Below are positions 1 through 11,493 of a stretch of DNA of 64,000 bases, piece by piece (within the stretch, counting starts at the first letter, position 1; every line of letters starts with the position of its first letter). The DNA lies in contig JAFBJY010001325.1 in assembly GCA_016801885.1 (NCBI GenBank), positions 1-64,000 of the forward strand, read 5' to 3'. The notes beneath the pieces were generated by a model, which had not been told where the DNA came from, did not search any database, and saw only the letters and a list, made by a program, of their open reading frames with translations. The translations under genes were made by a program, and so were the position numbers. The stretch comes from Toxotes chatareus. Its lineage: Eukaryota; Chordata; Actinopteri; Toxotidae.

Positions 1-35
1 CTGGAGAGTCCACACTGTAGACTGGAGACTCTGAG
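1..35 (+). pseudogene. 3' end of an LRR exon, cut by the window edge
   Basis: The first 35 bases equal the last 35 of the LRR exons at 3103-3275 and 36201-36374 (peptide ending LESPHCRLETLR) and are followed by a GT donor at 36. Positions 36-428 match the introns after those two exons (from 3276 and 36375), so this is a third copy of the same exon-intron unit. Confidence 0.75.
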
Positions 36-428
36 GTCAGTTCACTGTCTGTTACTGTTGTAGATCTTATATCTTTAATCCACAACTGAACCTGGTTTAT
101 CTTCATCCAGAACTTGAATCCATTCATCTTGAATGAATGAATGAGGTTTGAAATAGTTGTTGTTCCATATTATGACTTTTTTCTTCTCTCAGACTAAGAA
201 TTATTCCTTCAGTTTCACTTCATTTCAGTCAGTTGTCATGAATAATGTCTGTTGACTTCAATGAAACCTTCAGAACTCACACACTCAGATTTGTCACAGT
301 CAGCAGACTAATGTTTTCTAAATGAAGTGTAGAAAATGTCCAGTGTGAGTTGTTCAAAGTCCATTTTATCACAACATTATACAGAAGATCCTCAGAACTA
401 ATATTTGTACAAATCAATTGAAAACACT

Positions 429-2842
429 TGAAAAACACGGAGAGCAGTGCTAGACTCAGAGACTGCTTCCAGACAACAGACTGGGATGCACTCTGCAGCC
501 CCCATGGCGATGACATCAACAGCATGACCCACTGCATCACGGACTATATCAACTTCTGTGTGGAAAACACTGTGCCCTCCAAGATGGTACGGTGTTTTGC
601 CAACAACAAACTCCTGGGTGACCCTGAGATTAAGGCTCTTCTGAATGAGAAGAAGAGGGTCTTCAGCTCAGGGACAAGGAGGAACTGAGGAGAGTCCAGA
701 AGGATCTTCGGGTGAAGATCAGGCAAGGGAAGGAACAGTACAGGAGGAAACTGGAGAAGAGCCTGGAGCAGAACAACGCCAGAGAAGTCTGGAGAGGACT
801 GCAGACCATCACAGGCCATGGAAGGGAGTGGGGAGAACAGGCTGGCGGGGACAAAGACTGGGCGGACTCAACTGAATCTGTTTTTCAACAGATTTGATTT
901 GGCCTCCCTCTTCCTCTTCCCTCCTCCCCTCCCCTCCTCTTCTTCCTCTCCTCCTCCCTCCTCCTCCTCCTCTTCCTCCTCCTCCCCCCTCCTCCCCGTC
1001 CTCCTCCTCCTCCCTCCCTCTCCTCCTCCTCCTTCACCTCCCCTGCCACCTCCTCTCCCCCTCCCCCATTCCTCAGCTTGCCACCCTCAACACCTGATGA
1101 CTGCCCCTCATCAGAACACCAGCCCCACTGAGAGATTCTCCCACGACCACCCCCCCCCCCCCTCCATAACTGACAATCAGGTGAGGAGTCAGCTTAAGAA
1201 GATCAAGGCAAGGAAGGCCCCAGGCCCCGACGGGATCAGCCTCGACTCCTGAAGGACTGTGCTGATCAGCTCTGCGGGCGTGTTCAGTCACATGTTCAAC
1301 TTGAGCCTGAGACTGGAGAAGGTCCCGCCTTGTGGAAAACCTCCTGTGTGGTTCCGTCCCAAGACATCGCCAGTCCAAAGGAGCCAAACCACTTCAGGCC
1401 TGTTGCTCTGACGCCTCATCTTATGAAGACTATGGAGAGGATCATCCTGAGGCAGCTGCGTAGAGATTGTGGGCTCACAACTAGATCCTCTGCAGTTTGC
1501 TTATCAGACGGGATAGGGGTGGACGGCGAGTGACCTACCTGCTGCACAGATCACTGCTACACCTGGAGGACAGCGGGAGTGCTGTGAGGGTCATGTTCTT
1601 TGACTTCTCCAGTGCTTTTAACACAATCCAGCCATCACTGCTCAGTGTGAAGATGGAGAACATGGAGTGGACCAACGCCTGGCTGCATGGACAAAAGACT
1701 ATCTCACAGACAGACCACAGTATGTGAGGCTGCATCACTGTGTGTCTGATGTGGTGCTGTGCAGTACAGGAGCCCCTCAGGGTACCGTGTCTCCCCCTTC
1801 CTCTTCACACTGTACACCTCGGACTTCACCTACAACACCACCCACTGCCACATCCAGAAGTTCTCGGATGACACAGCTGTCGCTGGCTGTGTTTCTGAGG
1901 GAAATGACCTGGAATACAGGAAGGTCATCAAGGACTTTGCCTGCTGGAGTGAGCTCAACCAGCTGCAGCTCAACACGAGCAAGACAAAGGAGATGATCAT
2001 CAACTTCCAGAGGAAAGGACATCATTTCACTTCGTGAACATCCAGGGATTGGACATCGAGCTGGTGGACAGCTACAAATTCCTGGGTGTTCACCTAAACA
2101 ATAAACTGGACTGGACTGACCACACCCATGCCCTCTACAAGAAGGGACAGAGTCGACTCCACCTGCTGAGGAGGTTGAAGTCCTTCGGAGTGTGCAGGCC
2201 TCTGCTCAGGACTTTTTATGACTCTGTGATGGCCTCATCCATTTTTTATGCTGTTGTCTGCTGGAGAGGGGGCAGTACAGACAGGGACAGGGGAAAGCTC
2301 AACAGATTGATACGGAGAGCAAGCTCTGTCCTGGACTGTCCTCTGGACTCTGTGGAGGAAGTAGGGGAGAGAAGGATGTTGGCCAAGCTGACATCCATCA
2401 TGGACAACACCTCCCACCCCCTACATGACACTGTGGGGTCCCTCAGCAGCTCCTTCAGCTCCAGACTCCTACACCCGCGGTGTAAGAAGGAGAGGTACCG
2501 CAGGTCCTTCATCCCAACAGTTGTGAGGTTGTACAATGACAACACATAATGAAACCATGTTACATATACTACTGCTCTGCACTGCCAAAATTCTGTTTTA
2601 TGTTTACATACATCACCAGTCACTTTCTTTACAAAGACTCAAGCACCTTTTGTATATAGTATATAATATTTATAACCTGAGTACTTTTTTGCCTTTGTTT
2701 TTTCTCCTTTGTGTTTTTGGATTGTATATTGTTATTTTATATTTTCTGTTACTGCCGCTTTTCTACCTTTTTCTATATGCTGCTGTAACAATTGAATTTC
2801 CCTGCTAGGGATGAATAAAGTCTATCTTATCTTATCTTATCT
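429..2842 (+). mobile_element. L2/CR1-group LINE, 5' truncated and frameshifted
   Basis: A non-LTR retrotransposon lacking its endonuclease. In order, in several frames: the region between endonuclease and reverse transcriptase (from 431), the RT start KARKAPGPDG (about 1210-1245), FRPVALTPHLMKTMER (about 1395), the first palm motif DFSSAFNTI (about 1600), GAPQGTVSP (about 1770), the catalytic box as FSDDTAV instead of F-A-D-D (about 1860), and the C-terminal thumb region ending with stop near 2549. It ends in AATAAA followed by a short repeated tail at 2820-2842, typical of this group. Both ends are fixed by the uninterrupted related sequence at 3652-3690, which reads straight across the insertion point. 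At least four frameshifts make it inactive. The exact clade (L2, Rex1 or CR1) cannot be settled by eye. Confidence 0.85.
901..1078 (+). repeat. CT/CCT-rich low-complexity tract inside the LINE
   Basis: About 175 bases made almost only of C and T, built from CTC and CCT units. It lies inside the LINE, where related elements encode a short linker before the reverse transcriptase, so it looks like local microsatellite expansion after insertion. Confidence 0.8.
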
Positions 2843-3102
2843 TTGCTGAAGAAAAACCCTTCTTTCCTCTGAAGTTCATTTCAATGAAGTGTCAGGACTA
2901 ATGTCAGTTCTTCACTGTTTTGTTTTTCCTGTTGTATTGTAGTCGTAGTATTACTATTAAGTTTTATGTATTTTCTGCTGCCTACTTTTTTTCAAAGCTT
3001 TCAATTAAATCCATCTTTTATAAACAGTGAAAGCTCATTGATTAGGACATATCTGATTGGATTAGAAATGATTTTTATCCACATGATTTATTCTTTATTC
3101 AG

Positions 3103-3275
3103 ATTGAGGTGCTGCAGTTTGTCAGAGATCAGCTGTGCTTTCTCTGGCCTCACCTCTGAAGTCCAACCTCCCATCTGAGAGACCTGGACCTGAGTAACAA
3201 CAAGCTGCAGGATTCAGGAGTGAAGCTGTTGTGTGGTTTTCTGGAGAGTCCACACTGTAGACTGGAGACTCTGAG
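3103..3275 (+). pseudogene. Frameshifted LRR exon (173 nt)
   Basis: Starts after a TTTATTCAG acceptor and ends before GT at 3276. Compared with the intact 174-nt exon at 36201-36374 it has one extra T in the run near 3140 and two fewer bases near 3168, a net loss of one base that puts the rest out of frame. The frame after the lesion would read as the usual ribonuclease-inhibitor type LRR (LDLSNNKLQDSGVKLL). Part of the decayed receptor. Confidence 0.8.
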
Positions 3276-3933
3276 GTCAGTTCACTGTCTGTTACTGTTG
3301 TAGATCTTATATCTTTAATCCACAACTGAACCTGGTTTATCTTCATCCATTAACTTGAATCCATTCATCTCGAATGAATGAATGAATGAGATTTGAAATA
3401 GTTGTTGTTCCATATTGTGACTTTTTCTTTTCTCAGACTAAGAATTATTCCTTCAGTTTCACTTCATTTCAGTCAGTTGTCATGAATAATGTCTGTTGAC
3501 TTCAATGAAACCTTCAGAACTCACACACTCGTATTTGTCACAGTCAGACTAATGTTTTCTAAATGAAGTGTAGAAAATGTCCAGTGTGATTTGTTCAAAG
3601 TCATTTTTATCACAACAATATACAGAAGATCCTCAGAACTAATATTTGTACAAATCAATTGAAAAACACTTGCTGAAGAAAAAACCCTTCTTTCCTCTGA
3701 AGTTCATTTCAATGAAGTGTCAGGACTAATGTCAGTTCTTCACTGTTTTGTTTGTTTCCCTGTTGTATTGTAGTCGTAGTAGTACTATTAAATTTTATGT
3801 ATTTTCTGCTGCCTACTTTTTTCCAAAGCTTTCAATTATATCCATATTTTACAAACAGTGAAAGCTCATTGATTAGGACATATCTGATTGGATTAGAAAT
3901 GATTTTTATCCACATCTTTTATTCTTTATTCAG

Positions 3934-4109
3934 ACTGAGGTGCTGCAGGTTGTCAGAGATCAGCTGTGCTTCTCTGGCCTCAGCTCTGAAGTCCAACCCC
4001 TCCCTCTGAGACACCTGGACCTGAGGAACAACCACGAGCTGCAGGATTCAGGAGTGAAGGATCTGTCTGATCTTGTGGAGAGTCCAGACTGTGGACTGCA
4101 GACTCTGAG
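3934..4109 (+). pseudogene. Frameshifted LRR exon (176 nt)
   Basis: Acceptor CAG at 3931-3933, donor GT at 4110. Relative to the 174-nt exon at 41120-41293 it lacks one base in the run near 4003 (a frameshift) and carries one extra codon near 4032. Downstream peptide: HLDLRNNHELQDSGVKDLSD. The following intron (to about 4660) matches 41294-41680, so this exon and the second LRR exon of the intact gene derive from one duplication. Confidence 0.8.
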
Positions 4110-5155
4110 GTCAGTAGAGGGTTGGAGTCAGTCCATGCTGCTTTCATCAGTATTGTCCTAAACACAGTTCAGATCAAAACAAAGATCCAGTGTCTCCTGT
4201 AAACCTCCAACCTTCTCAGTAGCAGCTTTCCTCATTGAAGCTGTGAGAGGAGAATGGTGACAGGCTTCAGGATTGGACAGAAAGACAGAGACACAGACAG
4301 CAGTCAGCCAATCAGATCAGCCACAAGCCTGATTGTGATCGTGTGTTTGAGGTGATGTGAAGACGACTGTTGTTGTTGTGTTCATGTCTACAGGAAGTAG
4401 AGCTGGATTACAGCTGACAGCCTCACAGGATGTGTAGAGACAGTGGTCCTCATTCATCAAAGTGTCGTAGCATCAAATCTGATCTGAAACTGTTTGTTGT
4501 CTCATTTCAACAGTAAAGAATTGATGAGTTTGATCTTTGTCACAGCTCTGAGATCAGTCTGACTGCAGCCTGCAAATCACTGGCTCTGATTTCAGAGAAG
4601 CATCATGACATTTTGTCAGCATGTGGTCTGATACAGAGCAGAACCTCTGCTGAAGTCCAGTGATCACATCTGTATATCTGTCCATCTGTCAGATACTTTC
4701 AGTGACAGCCTCCATGTTTATTTGTCAGCTGATATTTCAGAAGCAGATCAGATGTTCATCAACTCACAGAGACTCTTTCTTTAAATGGAACATGAGTTGA
4801 CATGTAACAGCAGTGAATCCATCACTAAACTGTTTGTGCAGTAATGAAGCTTCATGACTCAGCAGTTTATTTCCACTGTGGACTTGAGTGAAATGTTCAG
4901 AGTAAACAGACTTGATGCTAAAAGTCTCTGCAGGTGTGTGAGCTTCCAGCTCAGTGTCTTCACTCCAACACGTTAACATGAGAGCTGAGAGGAAGCTGCT
5001 ACACTACACAGCTGCTCCACTTCTGCTCTGAACAGGACTGAAGTCCCTGCTGCTCTTTATACTGGATGTGCTGCATCAGTGACTGACAGCTGATGAAGTG
5101 AGTCTCTGTAAACACTGATTTATCACCTCTGTTGTCTGTCTTCTTCTCTCAACAG

Positions 5156-5607
5156 CTGGAGGTAGTCATCTTTCTAAAGGAGAGAGTGAAGAGGAGGCGG
5201 TGTGTGTGTTGAGAGAGGACGAGCTGTGTCCTGATGATCCAGAGAGGTTGAAGCAGCAGCAGCTTGTGTGTAGAGAGGCTCTGATTGGTCCATGTTACTG
5301 GGAGGTAGAGTGGAGAGGAGAGCTTCATCCAGCAGTGACTGACAGAGGAACCAGAAGAAGTGGAGAAGACTCTCAGTGCTGCAGTCTGAACTGCTCTGAG
5401 AACAGCTCCACTGTCAAGTCCACCATCATCCCTGTGTGTTCCTCTGGATCTGAAAGAGAATCATCAGTGTATCTGGACTGCTCTGCTGCTGCTCTGTCCT
5501 TCTACACAGTCTCTGCAGACACACTGAGACTCCTCCACCTCCTCCACCCTCCACCTGGACTTTATTTTATCTTTTTTCTTCATTCACAGAAGCTGAACCC
5601 AAAGTGA
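5156..5607 (+). pseudogene. B30.2 (PRY-SPRY) exon relic
   Basis: A polypyrimidine tract and CAACAG acceptor precede 5156. The open frame from about 5158 keeps recognisable PRY-SPRY pieces: LCPDDPERL (the D-P-E-R region), CYWEVEWRG, and LSFYTVSADTL near the C-terminus. Against the intact domain at 45059-45606 it lacks the first PRY strand (the LTIDTNTVNR-like part) and the final strands after FYTVS, where it runs into unrelated hydrophobic codons and stops. B30.2 domains in fish NLRs are thought to act in ligand or partner binding; this copy looks non-functional. Confidence 0.75.
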
Positions 5608-6594
5608 TAAATCAGATTAATCAGCTCCATCATGTGGTGCGATGGAGCAGATCTTGGAGGTTCAGAGTTATGCAGTAAGTTGAGGCATCATTATGTTTCT
5701 GCTGTACAAAGTACACAAGACATATATTATTATTCACCTTTATTATTCTTCTTTAGTCCTAATGAACAATGTTTCAGAAGATGTCGACATTAATAAGCAC
5801 AGAGCTGTGTGTGTCAGCCAGTGCTCTAGAGTTCCCCTATTGAACACACTCTGGTACTGCAGATATCATTTCATTCAGAGGGTGAAGAGGCAATCCAATT
5901 TTCTGATTGACTGAGGCTGGTGAATTTTGTGATTGGCCATTTCATTCATGTGAGAACATGACTGGAGCTTGTACAGGAACAAATTCACAAACTGAGGCAG
6001 GCAGAACATTCCATTATAATTATACTACAAACTGCATTATAGTATAACATGCAGTGTGACATCAGTTTACTCTGATGCAATTACTTTCACTACAGCTGGA
6101 GTAGTATACATGTTACTACTGCTACAACCACTACAACAATCATAATTACTATTAATCTTAAAGTTCCTGAGAAATGTAAATAATTTACTAGAGGCACTTA
6201 AAGTCTGTTAACATCTACTTTTACACTGTCTCATTAATACAGAAGATTTTCTTCTTCTCATTAAGGCTGTAGTCAGGATTTTAGAAATACTGAGGTCATG
6301 AGGTCAAGCTTCCTTTAGACAATGTTTTTATTTTCTGTAACTTCCATTTTTTGTTTATCTTTTAAACATATAACTCATTTATCTAACAGGTCTGAACTGT
6401 CTGTGATGTGTTATTTAAATGCATCAGTGTGTCCCTGAGTCTTAATGAACCTCTGAATTTCTGTATTGTTTCCTGTGTGTATTGAATTGAATGGTTTAAA
6501 GGCTGTTTCCTAACACTAATAATAAATCCAATAATTCTTCTGACAACATGCTGGAAAGTTCTTTAAATTCTAACATAATTCAGCATCACTATCA
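5608..6594. other. Gene-free stretch
   Basis: AT-rich sequence with only short frames and no splice-bounded exon or element end that I recognise. Confidence 0.6.
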
Positions 6595-7603
6595 ATGACA
6601 GTTAATGTAGTTCAGTCAATACCTGTCTCACTCAATACAAGGAAACAATTATGTGGACACTGCAACCAGGGGAGAGGACACACTAGACCTAATGTCTACA
6701 AACAACAAGGACTCTTCCAGAGCTGCTGCCCTCCCCATGTTGGTAACTCTGACCATCCAGCTGTTATACTCACACCAGCTTACAAACCCAGAGTGAAACA
6801 GATCAAGCCAGAGGTCAGACAGGTTAGAATGAGACCACTGCTTTGAGACCAGTCAGTGGGACATTTTCAGAGAGGCAGCAACATATGACAATGTTTCTGA
6901 CCTCCAGGAATATACTGTATCTATCACTGACTGCATTAATAAATGTATAGATGATGTGACAGTGGTCAAAACCATCAAGAGGCGAGCCAACCACAAACAC
7001 AAAATGTTTGCTCTCTGCTGAGAGCCTGGAACTCTGCATATAAATCTGGGGATAAACCTGTCACAGGGATCAGAGAGGGGATGAGGCTGTACACACAAAA
7101 ACTGAACAGCCACTTCATGTGCGATAAAGATCCACGTCGACTATGGAAGGGTTTTCAGAACAACACTGACTACAAGGCCCTTCCCTTAACGACATGCCAG
7201 AACAACCGCTTTCTACCAGATGAACTGAACAGCTCTTATGCACAGTTTGAGATCAAAAGCACCAACCAGGCACGGATGCTCCCTTGCCAGCACCAGTCCA
7301 CGAAGGCGGCAGGACCTGACAACATCCCTGGACACGTTTTAAAGGATTGTGCAGAGCAATTGAATTTTTGAAATTTGCAGACATCTTCAACACATCACTC
7401 AGGCAGGCAGTCATACCCACCTGCCTTAAAAACGCCACTATTATTCTGGTCCCAAAGAAGTCAAATCCAGTCTGCCTGAATGACTTTCACCCAGTGGCCC
7501 TCACACCAATTATGGAAAAGAACAATCTCCCAATAAACCTGGTCCCCCTTCAATTTGCATATAAAACAAACCAAGCCACAGAGGACGCCATCCTCACCAA
7601 GTA
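6595..7603 (+). mobile_element. Old L2-type LINE fragment (endonuclease end to early RT)
   Basis: Broken frames match the central part of an L2-group ORF2 in the right order: end of the endonuclease (HVGNSDHPAVILTPAYKPR, about 6737-6795), the linker with LWKGFQNNTDYK (about 7140) and FLPDELNSSYAQFE (about 7212), the RT start AAGPDNIPGHVLKDCAEQL (about 7306), then AVIPTCLKNATIILVPKKSN (about 7407) and PLQFAYKTNQATEDAIL (about 7544). It has at least three frameshifts, no catalytic YADD region and no recognisable 3' tail, so it is much more decayed than the other LINEs here. Confidence 0.75.
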
Positions 7604-8223
7604 GGTCACCACACTATAGCCTGAACACACATACACACACAAGAAACACAAGACACACAATGCAGGTGGAGAAGATAGATGGGGACAAACGACACATCCC
7701 AGGTAGGGGAACACAAAGGATCCCTGAGGTTCTGAAGGCCCTTGTCCCGATGATGAACATCCAGGAGTCTCCAAACAGTGAATGCAGGATGATCATACAC
7801 AAGTTGGAGGATGCTGCTCCTGAGTTTGCTCCTGTGTTCACCCCCTGTGTTCAGTTCCTCACGTTTCTTTGGATTCACCTCTTTTGCTATTTCGATTTAA
7901 GTAAGACGTCTTAGTTGCCTTAAATTTATGTTTTTGAATTTTCCCTACGTGGACACTTTTTGTTTTGTTTTTTTTTTTAGTTTTGTTTCCTGGCTGAACA
8001 GACTGTAAGACAGTGACTTTTAAAATATGCTCATTAATCAGATTGCCTGGGTCTTTTCTTCTGCTCTGGACTTTTGTTGATATTCTGTCTCTCCTGTTCA
8101 AATAAACCTATCATAAAAATAATGGACTGTTCATGTCTTTGTAAGGGGTAAATTTACAGAATCAGCAGGGGATCACATAAATATTTACCCCACTGTAAAA
8201 CAAAGCGCAGAGTCACAGGTCTG
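7604..8223. other. Gene-free stretch
   Basis: A short CA-rich run near 7625-7660 and long T-rich sequence near 7960. The open frames look accidental. No feature recognised. Confidence 0.5.
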
Positions 8224-8329
8224 GTGTGGACGGAAACCGCTGGGATGGAGTCACCAGAAATAGGCGGAGGAGCTCTTTATTCAGGACAGAGACCAACAGC
8301 AGAGGAAAGTAGAGCTCCAAGAGTCATTA

Positions 8330-8424
8330 GCATCAGAGAACAAGTATCACAGAGTGTCTGCAACTTTACTGCGAATCATCCACTGCTGGAGGTCACAGCT
8401 CAGAGTGGAGAGAGAGCTGTGTAA
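8330..8424 (+). pseudogene. Possible relic of an Ig V-type exon
   Basis: The peptide ends VCNFTANHPLLEVTAQSGER, which resembles the first strand of immunoglobulin V domains of fish B7/butyrophilin-type proteins (VTAQSGE followed by hydrophobic-P-C). The frame stops two codons later and the Cys is absent. A related sequence lies in opposite orientation at 60888-61070. The similarity is short and judged by eye, so this is tentative. Confidence 0.2.
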
Positions 8425-10154
8425 TGTGCTGTCAGATTCAGAGCTTAAATCAATACACATCTTTTCTCAACTGTATCCTGATACTGGATGGATGGAAAGT
8501 CACGTTGGCACTTTCACACTTTCTACTTGTTTTGTAACTGACAAGAGTCTGTGGAAAATCATGATGCAAAGAGGAAGAAGCATAAGAACTCTACAAACCC
8601 TCTGATCATCCCAACAGCAAATTCACTAATGGACCAGGGTTCACACATTTACAGTGTGAACCATGTGTGAATGCATTACACCATCACACTGAAGCTCCAC
8701 TCTGGCAGGTGAAAAGTAGCAGCTGAACTGCAGCATGTGTACAGAAGGAGGAATATATCTGTCTACACCCTGCAACAGTAGAGTCAGTGGAGACGAGGCT
8801 GCAGTGCAGGAGAACTGGACTTGGGATCTCTGGAAAAAAAAGGATAGGATGAAAATAAGAGATGATAAAGAGATGACTGTACAACTGTGATTTCTTCAAT
8901 TTGAGGTAACACTGAAAAAATGGAACCATATGAAAAAAACAAAAACTGTAAACAGTGATAATTGTTTGTTGTTGTGTACAGTTCAGCTGCTGCTGTCCTT
9001 GGTGCTGAGTTCACCAACCCAGCTGAATGGTCCTGAGTGAACAGTGAACACATGAATATCTCTTTGACCAAAAGCAGCTTCAGGTCCTGCAGACAGTCCC
9101 TATGAGGAGTAGTAGTTAGTTGAGTGGAGAAGCACTTTTATTTGTGGAGCATCTATCAAATCAGTCCAGAGTGAGTCCTCAGGGTCTAAAAGATCTCACA
9201 GCTTCTTCTCTCAGTCAACACAGCCTCAGATTCACCAACATTAGCTTGACACACTGACATCCAAAGGTTTGCTGGAGGACAGAAACACTGTGGACTGGAA
9301 ATGAATTATGAAACAAGGCTCTTAGTGAAGTTCTTTGTTCTTTCTATCCTGTGACAGTGGAAATAAAAAGTTGTGTTGAGTAAATGTCCATCATTTACAC
9401 TTTACTGTGTTGGACAGTAAATAATAATAATAATGTTTCTTCTGTAGATGTTCTCACTGCAGCTGGAGGGAAGAATAAAAAGTAAAGAAACAGCTTCAGT
9501 GGCTCTGACAGAACTAAGTGGAATAAATCTGCTGTCACGCTTGTTTGCACACAGATAACTGGCTTTATCCAATGAGACCAACTAGACTGTCTTCACTTTG
9601 ACCTCTGACATATACTGGAACACCACTGTATATATGGGACTAATCAGCTCCTGTAGATACACTAGAAGGATTTTAGACTGAAAAGACATATATATTTTAT
9701 AATACCATCATATATCAAAAGTGGAAAATATGCACTGATATTATTCACACAAAAAATATATTTTTCTTAATGTGCCAATTTTCCATATGAGCTGTCGTCT
9801 TCACCTTTTGTCCTCAGCTCATTTAGAATTATAAAGGCAGATACTTGAGTCTGACTCATGTAGTTTCCTGCATTAATCAGCTCATCTTCTGTCTTAAGGA
9901 AAATAAACTTGCACACATGTATTTAAACTACACATGGTCAGTGTCAGTGAACATCACACAGCTTTAATATGTGATAAAAGAACTTTTTTTTTCTTCCTCT
10001 GGACATTAGACAGTGTCCCTGTGACTGTCCACCTGAGTATGAATGTTTAACGGTGCAGAGACAGAATAAGACAGAGACAAACTGCTGGCTAAGATCCCAT
10101 CAGAGACCAGCAAACACTTTGTGTAGCTTCCTCCTCCCATTCCTCCTCTTCACT
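8425..10154. other. Gene-free stretch
   Basis: Low-GC non-coding sequence. About 70 bases near 8970-9040 recur in reverse orientation at 63568-63640. Otherwise nothing recognised. Confidence 0.5.
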
Positions 10155-11135
10155 GGCTTCACTTCACTCCATGTGACAAATCATGGTTGTGGTGCTGAAT
10201 GAAATGAGTTGGACTTGTCCACATTAGTCCTGCTGTCAGTCCTGAACCATGAAACGCCGCTTTAGTAGCAACCTACTGAGCACACACACAGAAACAGAGA
10301 CAGAGGACTCACACACAGACACAGTCTCTTCCTCTCTGGATAACAGTTCCGGTAGGGGTCGCTAATGTCCGTGTGAAAGCAGCAGAAGAAGCAGAGACAG
10401 AGTCTCCAGCTCTTGTGTTCATCAGCAGCGTTCACACTGGGATTTCTTCCTCCGCTCGGCTTCATCTGCAGCGCTTTCTCTTCTGGAAATGAACCGCTGG
10501 ACACGGAGCTTCGTCGGGAAGAGCGCGGAGCTTTTGCAGCTGATTAAAGGACACCACGCTTTACTTCTGGATACACACCGTGTGGATCCCCGCCGTCGCT
10601 TTCCTCTTTGGATTTCAAGGCAAAGGATCGTTTCACTCTTTTCATCTCATGCCCTGGCGTTTTCCACTAGGAAACACCGGAGCCATATTATGTTTCACAC
10701 ATAATGGATTTGCTTTTCCACAGTTTACTACAGTTTAGTGTATTTAGTGTATGTGGTCGTAGTGAGCGAGGGAGTGAGAGAATGAATACAGGAAGACAGA
10801 TGGATCAACACGGTGAACAAAACATACAGGTGTACAATGACAGTGTTGTGGTAAAGCTGAGTTACAATTAGTGCTGCACGATTAATTTAATCGCAATCGC
10901 GATATCACGCTGTGCGGTTACGTAACCGCACAAAAAGACAGCGATTTGCGATTAAATGTAAACCAATGTGGATTAATTGACGCCACATCCACACGCTGTG
11001 GGCAGCCGCAGGTGTGGTCACGTGACTACGCGGCTTTCAGCAAACAGTAGTGACCGACATGGAAGCTGATTCGTTCGCACGAAATACTAATTTGTGGCCA
11101 CGAAATAGGTATAATATGCGCGCGAAATACTAAGT

Positions 11136-11284
11136 AATACTATTAGTATCATTCCTGGACAACTAGGTAAGCAAATTGAGCGCACCGTTTCTGCAACCTG
11201 CAATAATCTGCGCACGGGGCAAATTGTAGTGACGGTGCGCTCGATTTGCTTACCCAGTTGTCCAGGAATGATATTAATAGTATT
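11136..11284. repeat. Imperfect foldback inside the hAT element
   Basis: Arms at about 11136-11188 and 11231-11284 are reverse complements with few mismatches, sharing CATTCCTGGACAACT and GAGCGCACCGT; the loop is about 42 bp. It could be a nested MITE or a template-switch inversion. Confidence 0.75.
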
Positions 11285-11301
11285 AGGCGACCCTGCAAGA
11301 C

Positions 11302-11493
11302 GTGCAGTGTAAAACCTGCAAAGCTAAAGTCGCTACGTCCCGAGGTAATACGACCAATCTCTATCAACATATGAGACAACACAGAGAAAAATTCGACGAG
11401 CGCATGCAAATAAAAGCCCAACCAAGTAACGTGAAAGATAAAACTGAAAACCGCCTGAAAGAACAACAACGTACAATCACGGATACATTTTGA
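11302..11493 (+). pseudogene. BED-type zinc finger remnant of a hAT transposase
   Basis: Short frame beginning MQCKTCKAKVATSRGNTTNL with the C-x2-C ... H-x4-H spacing of BED fingers (CKTC near the start, HMRQH about 20 residues later). In hAT transposases this finger binds the element ends; here it is followed after about 35 residues by a stop, with no DDE domain. It lies wholly inside the 853-bp element. Confidence 0.7.

Larger units (their letters stand above)
1..5607 (+). pseudogene. Decayed NLRC3-like gene, 3' part (LRR exons plus B30.2 relic)
   Basis: Remains of the 3' half of a FISNA-NACHT-LRR-B30.2 receptor gene; its NACHT exon would lie left of the window. Recognisable parts are an LRR exon ending at 35, LRR exons at 3103-3275 and 3934-4109, and a B30.2 exon from 5156. 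Intact LRR exons of this gene type, including all four in the gene at 31-45 kb, are exactly 174 nt. Here the two complete ones are 173 and 176 nt, so both break the frame. The B30.2 exon has lost its first beta strands and its C-terminal end. A LINE separates the first two LRR exons. Exon and intron sequences are closely related to the intact gene at 36.1-36.5 and 40.9-41.7 kb, so this is a relic of a recent tandem relative. Calling it dead is inference from the frameshifts. Confidence 0.8.
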
